Notes under the pieces: generated by a model
What the model was told of the DNA's origin: nothing
Seen by the model: only the letters and a program-made list of their open reading frames with translations
The model's database searches: none
In this document: piece after piece, positions 56,326-64,000 of the stretch
Position numbering within the stretch: the first letter of the stretch is position 1
How the letters are laid out: each line of letters starts with the position of its first letter
NCBI RefSeq assembly: GCF_016920785.2
Contig: NW_024609857.1
Location: 9,691,618 to 9,755,617 of the forward strand
Direction: 5' to 3'
Source: Ixodes scapularis
Lineage: Eukaryota > Arthropoda > Arachnida > Ixodida > Ixodidae
DNA: 64,000 bases
Position numbers and translations under genes: made by a program

Positions 56326-56365
56326 GGCGCACACCACTTGACTGTGTAGTCAAGTGGTGTGCGCC
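56326..56365. repeat. Perfect 18 bp hairpin with GTGT loop
   Basis: GGCGCACACCACTTGACT at 56326-56343 and its exact complement at 56348-56365. Surrounding sequence is not symmetrical. No function assigned. Confidence 0.9.
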
Positions 56366-56656
56366 ACCCGAGTGCGGGTCGGTCGTTGTTCGCAGAGCAT
56401 TCGGGGCGGCGACATCTCATCATATCATGGAGAATGGTTCGTAGAAATGCGACTTACTCAGAGCCTGCAGGATGTAGTGTGAGTCGCAGTATAGTAGACG
56501 AAACGTCCGGAAAACGGACCAATTGAAACGCGGCAGCGACGAGCAAAGCCCTTGCGTCAGGTCACGACAAATGAAGACCAAACAATCAAGGTACCACAAA
56601 CCAATAAGGCGAAATAAGCCCGTCTAAAGTAGCGTCTTTCTTTTTGTTGTTCTTTT

Positions 56657-56681
56657 TGTGTGTGTGTGTGTGTGTGTGTGT
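56657..56681. repeat. GT microsatellite
   Basis: About 12 GT units within T-rich sequence. Confidence 0.95.
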
Positions 56682-58562
56682 TTTTGTCGTTCATAATTTT
56701 TCCGCGCTTTTTTTTTTTTTTTTCTTAAAAGCCCGGAGCTCGCTCGTTTCACGACGCAGAACGCCGCTGTATGTCTGAACACGTGATGTTTTTCCTCCGC
56801 CAAAAGTGACACGGATGCACTCAAGGAAGACGTTCGGGTGGCATTGGTGTCCAATCAGTGAGGAGACGAGCGCTGTGTCAGTGTACGGCTGGAAGTCGGC
56901 TTATCGACCTCCGTCTCTCTTTGGGGAACGAAAATGGTAAAGTGTCAATCATTAAACGCACACTGTGCTGATAATGCAAAAGAAAAAAAAGAAAAATTAA
57001 ACGTCCAATCCACGTCGTGAAGGTGGTTGGACAGCGAAGCTGTGGTAACACCTGCAACGATTGTTTATGGCAAACGCTACCAATTGGTGCTCCAGTGTTT
57101 AACGTCCCGGAGAACTAACAACGAGGCTACATTAACATCGCTGCTTGAAATGTAAGGGCTAGTGACGTCACTCCACACTTCGTACTCTGCCGTTGCCGCG
57201 GCAGTCTATGCAACCGGAATCTTTACCGAGAGACGCGTGCGGGAGCGCTACGTGCTTATCATCTATCACGTGGTTTTGACACTTGTTTTGTGTTTTTATT
57301 ATTGAAACAAGTTTCAAAAACCACATAAGAGATAAGGCGCGCCCTTGGGTTTTCTGTCGACTATTTTATCTGTTGACTACTGTTCTGCCGACGGACACGA
57401 AAAAACTCGACCAACGCGTCAATAGAGCTTCGCTGTAAAAACGCGACCGGTTATTGTTTTATCTAGGAGCTGTTAACATTAAGCGCACTTTTCCGCCTTT
57501 CTTCTGTTAAAGGTTCTGGGAATTCTGCATGATGGCGGGCACAATAGATGCATTCAACTACCTGTTTCATTGTCGTTACGTGTAGCAGCTTTGTACTTCC
57601 AAATTCTACTGCTTCGACCGAGCCTTTGCTGTTCAATACGCTCAGACAGTTTTGCGATCGGCACGCGACATTCGCGTCCCTGTAGAATGCTTTCTTTGCG
57701 CGAGCAGCCTGCAATGAAAGCACCCTTTAAAAGAAACTAAAGTGAACTTCGAGCCTCCCATTCACGATGAAATTTTCTTAATGGTGTCCTTTCAAAGCTA
57801 TAGGGACGCAGTCGTACGTTCGAGACGTCGTTTGTTTTCTCGGTCCGGGCCAGACCAACAAATGAAGCAGGCTAAACAAAAATAAAAGAAAGAGGCGCGT
57901 TTGTGTTTCTGCGGTGCTTCGCTGCAGATATCGCTGAAGTGCGATGCCATTGCTCGTCTTTAATCACGGCTGGCGTCTCTATTCCTAACCAGACGTTTGT
58001 TTCTCGTCTTCGGTATCTATTTGGCAGGTCAAGCACAGTCATAGCCAACGCGTTAGTCAGCTTCTTCCTCGTGCGGCGTATAAAGAAGACTGCGGCCTCT
58101 GCCGCATTTAAAATCGTGTCGGTGGCGACTCCTCCTCAAAAAAAAAAAAAGAATGAATGACAACAGCATTGGAAACACAGTCGAAACCCTCAAGACAAAA
58201 AAATAGAACAACCCAGGCTCAACTACAGGCAACATCCTGGAGTCTTGAGATAAGTTTTGACTGCATGTATAGCCCGGCGAAATTATTCGCTCGCAGTCTT
58301 TGTTGTTGAGGGACGTTTTACAGCAAGTATTGGACTCGACCCTCTAGACCGCTTACTATGAAACCGCTAGATGAGTTACTGAGAACAACGCAAATATCTT
58401 TTTTTTCGGCGTAAACCTTTTTGACAGGAAACAACAAAACAATTTGACTAAAACATAAAAAAAAAAAAATCTGCCTTATGCTTGGGGACAACTTTTTTCT
58501 GACATTTCCGAAGAGCGCGCGTGACCAGCTTTGACCGGCGCTGAAACGCGCGCCCTCGTACC

Positions 58563-58862
58563 TTTGACGGCATTGGCGACGTGCGCGACCGAAAGCGTCG
58601 CTGTGGTCGGCCTTCCACGATTGGCCCAAAGCTGACTATGACGTTGGAAAGGGTATACCATCGACGGAAATAAGAGGAATGAAAGAACTTTAATTTCGAC
58701 GGTGTTGGCAGTGTTCCTTTGAGAGCGCAATGATTTCAGGCTTCCCCCATGCTATTTACAAACACCATCGAACTTGTTGTTTGCAAGGTAATGACGTCAC
58801 AAGGGGGAACCATAGGAGGGCGCCACCGAAACATCTCGCGGCTAATAGCCACAGAAAGTTGT
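58563..58862 (+). repeat. Local duplication, unit 1
   Basis: Aligns with 59303-59581 over about 300 bases: shared GTCGGCCTTCCACGATTGGC, AATAAGAGGAATG, GTAATGACGTCA and ATAGGAGGGCGCCACC. The two units encode parallel short frames (near 58730 and 59456), which need not be genuine. Confidence 0.75.
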
Positions 58863-58962
58863 CTCCGAGTATAGACGTTTACAATCACTGCGTCACAAAT
58901 GGCGCCCATGCGCGCAAACACGCGCAGCATGCACGTGAGGAGCAAAGCAAAAAGTAAATTGT

Positions 58963-59244
58963 TGCGTGTATGCCTATTTAGCCGAAAGTTAGTCTGTCTC
59001 ACTGGGCGTCTGGTGTCTCAGCTCTAGATGAACAATTTAGCCAGTGCGGTAGAACCGCTAATCTGGGGTCTTTAACGTGCACCACGCAGTGGCGATATAT
59101 GACCGCACGCCGGTACGATGCTCATTCAGATCGAAACGGGCAGGGGTGGGGATTGAACCAGCATCCCTGGATTCTGTAGCGCGAGCTTTGGCTCCACGCG
59201 CTCCAAGCTAGTGTGCGCTAGCCTACTCGGCCATCGATCCCCCA
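58963..59244 (-). mobile_element. tRNA-derived SINE, copy 4 (most complete)
   Basis: The minus strand begins GGGGGATCGATGGCCGAGTA, followed by GGCTAGCGC, GCTGGTTCAATCC (B box), the conserved GATCTGAATGAGCATCG body and the tail GACAGACTAACTTTCGGC to ACGCAACAAT. The A box and B box are well kept and resemble a Ser-type tRNA. It lies between the two units of the 58563/59303 duplication. Confidence 0.85.
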
Positions 59245-59302
59245 CCACGTGAGGACAGGTTTAACTATGTTTGGTGGCCGTCAGATACGTTGTTTTCAGT
59301 CG

Positions 59303-59581
59303 TCGATTGGCGACCTGCGCGATCGAAAGCGTTACTATGGTCGGCCTTCCACGATTGGCCGAAAGGTGACAGCAAAGGATTTCTAATCGACGAAAATAAG
59401 AGGAATGTAAGAACTTTAATTTTGACGGTGTAGGCGGCGTTGCTTTGAGAGCCCTATGATTTCAAGCTTCCACCATGCTCATTACAAACACCGTCGAACT
59501 CGTTGTTCGCTAGGTAATGACGTCAGGAGAGAAACCCATAGGAGGGCGCCACCAAAACATCCTGTCGCTAATAGCGTCCAT
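59303..59581 (+). repeat. Local duplication, unit 2
   Basis: Second unit of the duplication, roughly 80 percent alike by eye. The spacing to unit 1 is about 740 bases, of which about 280 are the SINE. Confidence 0.75.
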
Positions 59582-62500
59582 GGTAAACCAAACGTACAAA
59601 ATGTTTCAGATCGCCATCACTCGAGACGAAGCATAGCACCACTCTCGACGGACTCGTTGACCTGTCTCGTCTACCGTAACAACCAATATCGCCTAGAAGT
59701 CAACGACTGCTCATGACGTCATTGTTAGCGGATCTCCGACCCGCTCCTAGCGGCAAACGGCGCAGACATCGTCTTCAGGGTGCTGCTGAGCAAGCTCATC
59801 TGTCAGGCTGCTACAACGCTAAAATGAAACCAAGTATCCCATTTTTGGCGGATTACTCTCATTCTAGTTGTCGATTGTCTAACCCTATGGCGGCGTCCAT
59901 TATTGACTGTTTTTTTTTTTCCTACTGCTTCTAGCCCGCGGTTGGCTGTCGTTCATAGACGCAACCGCGCAACGAAGTTTTTTTTTTTTTTTTTTTTTTT
60001 TCAAATTTTTTTTGTTATTTTCCTTCCTGGCTCGAAAGTCTCGAATGGTGTGTCACGATGGGGCCATAAATCCCTGAAAATATTTTTGCATCGAACGCAG
60101 GGGCGTTCTCATTACAGCGGGCTTTCTCCGGCGGTTCAATCGACGACGGGCGCAAATTGCGAGCGAGGGGGAAGAGAACTGAGAGGAGGAGAGGGGAGGG
60201 GGAAGCACACGATCGGGCTGGAGCCAATCGACTCCGAGATTAATGCCACTTCCCCTCTCCGCCCCCCGGTCCTCACTTCTCGGCCCGCAGGACGAACAAA
60301 GGGCGGAGGAGAAAGCAGACGAAGCAAGAAAGCAAGCGGCGACTCGGATATTTAACGCCGAACGAGAAATGGAAGCGTGATGTTCCCATTAATTACTCGT
60401 TTGCAAGAAAACCACTCCCTCCGTTTAGCTATCTAAACACAAGAGCAGGACGCCGCACCATGAACTTGTTCCTCGCTGCTTCTTCTTCTTGTCGACCTTT
60501 GTGTGTTTCTCCTTGGGTTCGTTGCTGGCTGCGCCGCTCGAGAAGATGCTCGCGATGAAAGCGGCTGCGAGGGGAGTGAAGAGAAGGAGAGGACGGCCGG
60601 GGAGACGCAGTAGGCCGAAACAATTCCTGATAAATTATTGTGGCCGAACAGGACTTGGCGAAGATCGACCCTCGGCGGTTTTTTCGGTCTGCCGAGATCG
60701 TGGCTCGTAGATTTAGCGCGGCTTGGCCTGGCTTGGCTCGCTGTCTGGCTCGTTGGCCCCTGCCTCTCGGCTCCCTTTCGTCTTCCTCGGATGCTTATCG
60801 AAAGTATGAATCTGCAAGAGGCTGCCGCTCAGTCTGCGAACGGGCGCCTCTGAGGAGAAAGCCTGTAGGATCCGCTCCTCGCCTCTTCCGCCAACACTCT
60901 GCGTCCTGCGTGTGTTTGCTTGCACGTCTGATGGCGTACGCGTGTTGTGTTTATGGGTGCGGTGTTTGGTCTTCCTCGTGTTTTGCTACGGGTTGCCACT
61001 TGCCGGGGACGAGGCCGCGAGGGTTCGCAGACATCTGGGAACGTCTAACAGCCAACCGAAACCGCCTTGATGTAGGATGCTGAATTGTGCTAATGTAATT
61101 TTGCTCGCGATACTTGTGTCGAGTGTTGTTGAGAGCCTGCCGTCGGGAGCGAGCTTCATATCATAGAAGAAACGAGAGTGTCTAAGGAGACGGCGATCTT
61201 GAAAAATATAGACAACCCGATGAGCGTTAGTTTCACCTACCCATGTCGTTGTGACATTCGTTTACACTACTTACAATTAGCAACAAGACATTTTCCCCAC
61301 ATTTTTGTGTACCTTCGGGTTGATTGCTATCTGCGACATCAGTCACAGACGTGAAACATATTTGATCCTGTTATGGTTTTTCGCAAGGAAGATTTCCCGG
61401 CGAACAAATTCCCAGAGTGTGTGATACATATCGCTCTCACGTTTCATGAAGACCAAACTTAAAGAAACCATAACGCGAGGTTCTCACTTCGGCGAAATAC
61501 TGTTTCGAATGACCCCTTGGCGCTAACCGTTGCAGCGGATATTGCAATAAAAACTTGAACAGAGTCCTCCTCTGCGGCTACTTGTAGTGACGCGCTGGCG
61601 CCTGCTAGAACAGCCTATGTTCATCACAGCCACGCCCCTGGATTAAATATGTTCAGGGCGCGTCCTGTATCCTTGAATATGGTAAGAGTTAGGCAGTTTC
61701 CATCAACACGCTCGTTGGTCACAAACCCGAACATCCGTCGACGCAACGAGTGAGCCCGAGCACAACCCGAGCGATGTCCGTGTGCAGTTCGCGAGTGAAA
61801 TTTGGCTCAGGAAGTGTCGTCATTTGTTACCGCCAAAGTGTAGAATAAAAATAAGGATGATGTAGATCGTTAATTAAAACATAATCTCAATTGTGATTCA
61901 AATCGTGATTTCAATCGCACTAATTTTACTACGGTGATATATTTCAAACGTATTCCGCAGAAATAATCCCCGAACTGGTTCTAATTTACCGTTTGTCTCT
62001 CATTTGATGATCTTTATGTACATTTATTTTGTATTTAAGCCAAATAATTATCGAGCAAGAAAGATGTATAGCAGGCTGAACACTAACAAAAAAGCGGTGC
62101 TCTTTTGGGCAATTCAAAGCGTTGAGCTTTCTGTCAACCTTCGACTTGGTTCGTGAGTTACGTGATGTCCTAGCGCAATCAAACTGGGACGTGTAAGGAA
62201 GAAATGAAAACAAGAAAAACAATGTCCTTTACAACCAAATCAGAACGCAAAAGAAAAAAAGAAAATGAAACTCTTCATTCAAGATGCGTTTGTCTTGAAT
62301 GTCTTGGCCTTGGTCTTTTTTGTGTTGGCGAAAACTTCAATTTACTGTAATCCTTTTTCCGCATTGCTCTCAGTGATCGGACGGATTGGTCAATCGATCT
62401 GCCATGTTTAAAAATGCATCAAATGAAAAATATTATTTGTTTTCATAGCTAAGGAGATTTAAATCAAATTAATCTAAATTAAATCAAATAAATAATAATA

Positions 62501-62668
62501 ATGAACCAGCTAGTGGATCGACGTAGTGCCATCTAGCTCGCACCAGCGTGGCCTCTAGCGCGTCTGTAGACAACGAGCGCGCGCTTTAGAGCATGCTTGG
62601 AAGTGGCAGCGCGAGCTTCAGGCTCCCATGCCACTCCGCCCGGTAGCCTGCAGTTAACGCTCTGCTAA
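59582..62668. other. No certain gene; CpG-rich block at 60060-61085
   Basis: 60060-61085 is GC- and CpG-rich, with purine-rich patches (60170-60210) and frames of up to 150 codons on both strands, none with a domain. It is the most promoter-like or first-exon-like stretch in the window, but I cannot place a start or splice sites. 61100-62620 is ordinary, AT-rich sequence. A T run lies at 59980-60001. Confidence 0.4.
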
Positions 62669-62870
62669 AGGCCGGTTCAGACACTAGCGTTTGAGTGCGT
62701 TTGACTGGGTTGCGTCGAGAACCGAAAGCGAGTCACCGTGCTTCGTATTAAACGTGGAATCCAATTTAAGGAATCAGCTTGGCACGCGATATAGGTAGCA
62801 GGGATGTCCTTGTTTTTTGTAGCCGCAACGCAGTCAAACGCAGTCAAACGCAACTGTCTGAATCAGGCTT
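62669..62870. mobile_element. TAA-flanked PIF/Harbinger-like MITE, group B copy 5
   Basis: The left end AGGCCGGTTCAGACACTAGC and, reverse-complemented, the right end AGCCTGATTCAGACAGTTGC form arms of about 50 bases that include GCGTTTGAGTGCGTTTGACT. TAA precedes the element (62666-62668) and follows it (62871-62873), allowing one extra T at the right end. No ORF. Confidence 0.7.
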
Positions 62871-63014
62871 TAAACTGCCTCGCGGAGAGAAAGGAAAATT
62901 GCCCGGTATATTAGTTGGTACACAAGTCGTAGTATCTAAACCTGCAGGGGCACTTCGTGACCTCTTTGAGTGAACAAAAACGCTATTCGTAGAATAAGGA
63001 TTCCCACGAATAAA

Positions 63015-63164
63015 AGGGAACTTTAGCAAACCGTTATCGTGTTCCGCGTACCGCACTACCGGAGCCTTTGAAGCATGCTTTTAAGCGCGCGCTTAAAAGC
63101 ATGCTTCAAAGGCTCCGGAAGTGCGGTACGCGGAACACCTGCAACGGTCTGCTAAAGGTCCCTA
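63015..63164. repeat. Long near-perfect palindrome
   Basis: The inner 60 bases (63059-63118) are exactly self-complementary, centred at AAGCGCGCGCTT. Beyond single-base changes symmetry continues outward through CCGCGTACCGCACT and TTTAGCA to about AGGGAAC/GTCCCT. The spacing and lack of loop suggest a foldback MITE, but no clear target duplication is visible. Confidence 0.85.
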
Positions 63165-64000
63165 ATATTTTACGATCTGAGACGATTCTTTAATTTCTTG
63201 GAGTGATATATCGCTACTATCGCGCTTCGAAGTCTGACCTTGTCTCAATTCGTTAATTCGTGATGAAATCCAAGAATTTCTCGTAAATAATGCGGCAGTT
63301 CCTGGAACTACTTGCAAAAGTAAAGACAACGGGTAAAATATTCAGGGCGAAACACTCTCAAAAGGTTTGTAACTTGAATTTACTTTTGCACCGGTTAATA
63401 AGTAGCTGTATAGATCTACTTATTTTAGATAAAAGGCACGACAGTCGTTGATTTTAAAGCCTCTATACTTGTTGTCACGTCAAAAAAAAAAGTCGCGCAT
63501 TGTTAATGAGTTGCACGAAGTAAGTCTTACAAGATTCCGTTGTCGAAATAAGAAACGATGTTTTTGGCGTTCGAAACTTGCACGTCTCGATACATCAACA
63601 TAAAAGTAATTTAAGATGCACCTACTGATATCTTAATTCCACGCACCAAGGAGGAAATGAGTAACGTTTCGTGAGGAGCCGGGCCTTTTTTTGCTTTGCT
63701 ACCATTCTTGAGGTGAATACGAGTAGCGGATGCCGTCGCGCCTAGATCCGGGAGAACCTAAGAGATGGCGCCACCAGCCCTTCCAGTCGGGGTATGGAGT
63801 GGATGCCTGCCCGTGGCGGTCGGATGCACTGACCTCGCGAAGGCGCAGGGTGCAGCGCTCTCATTTATAATTGCCGCAATGCGAGCTGCGTTTATAAGGT
63901 TCCTACGAAGGCGGAGACGCGATATTGAAGTGTATCACGTCCTTGTTTTCTATGAAATGCAGTTATAAAATCTTTTATAGATATCGTTCCACCTAGCAAT
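63165..64000. other. No recognisable gene
   Basis: AT-rich to 63720. A frame of 67 codons from an ATG at 63765 is Ala/Arg-rich with no domain. The window ends here. Confidence 0.45.

Larger units (their letters stand above)
55299..58562. other. No recognisable gene
   Basis: Contains T/A runs (55854-55874, 55983-56000), a CA run (56001-56014) and several small hairpins. 57250-57340 is an imperfect foldback (CTTATCATCTATCACGTGG versus CCACATAAGAGATAAGG). Frames such as 57463-57723 and 57903-58160 have no domain. Confidence 0.45.

Noticed and set aside
60640..61083. 147-codon frame in the CpG block
   Set aside because: Open length is explained by high GC content; no motif or splice signal supports it.
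1..64000. CRISPR arrays, operons, prophage or bacterial genes
   Set aside because: No regularly spaced direct repeats with unique spacers and no long intact ORFs; the sequence is clearly animal-like repeat DNA.

Overview
The window looks like gene-poor, repeat-dense animal nuclear DNA. It has no operon structure, no long intact host ORF, many microsatellites and homopolymer runs, and several layers of degraded retrotransposons and short inverted-repeat elements. The style of the retrotransposon proteins and a Ser-tRNA-like SINE make an arthropod, most likely a hard tick (Ixodida), the best guess. That assignment is my recognition of element families, not a database result.

Layout. 1-563: a two-orientation short-repeat array, a purine tract and a hairpin. 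1839-2741: two short inverted-repeat elements joined head to tail. 4850-5108: a SINE. 5109-9790: a near full-length L1/Tx1-like LINE on the minus strand, with frameshifts. 10980-15910: a decayed Ty3/gypsy element cut in its nucleocapsid region by a 2.4 kb element (11967-14373) whose 645-650 bp terminal inverted repeats each carry a tRNA-like Pol III box pair. 17334-17551: a TA-flanked mariner-type MITE. 19826-21611: two more inverted-repeat elements. 23955-26620: an L2/CR1-type LINE, minus strand, interrupted by an 892 bp element that carries what looks like a PIF/Harbinger transposase relic. 37116-37722: another adjacent element pair. 41383-42548: a further Harbinger-type copy and a hAT-type element with an 8 bp target duplication. 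44568-45360: a MITE and a second L2/CR1-type fragment. 46409-47099: a gypsy integrase tail between inverted repeats. 50236-54520: an eroded I-clade LINE with RNase H. 55101-59581: two SINE copies and a local duplication. 62669-63164: a Harbinger-type MITE and a 150 bp palindrome.

The main result is the target-site logic of the small elements. One group (A: 1839, 21197, 37116) has TTAA on both sides and ends in AGGG...CCCT. A second group (B: 2522, 19826, 24359, 37564, 62669) ends in AGGC...GCCT and is flanked by TTA/TAA, as PIF/Harbinger elements are. Twice, a B element sits directly on the TTAA border of an A element. One B copy contains a probable Harbinger transposase remnant and lies cleanly inside a LINE reading frame.

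No host gene is certain. Two short exon-like pieces (3465-3527 with an acceptor and stop, 48772-48871 with a donor) and three CpG-rich blocks (about 15930-16850, 32600-34800, 60060-61085) are the best hints of host genes or promoters.
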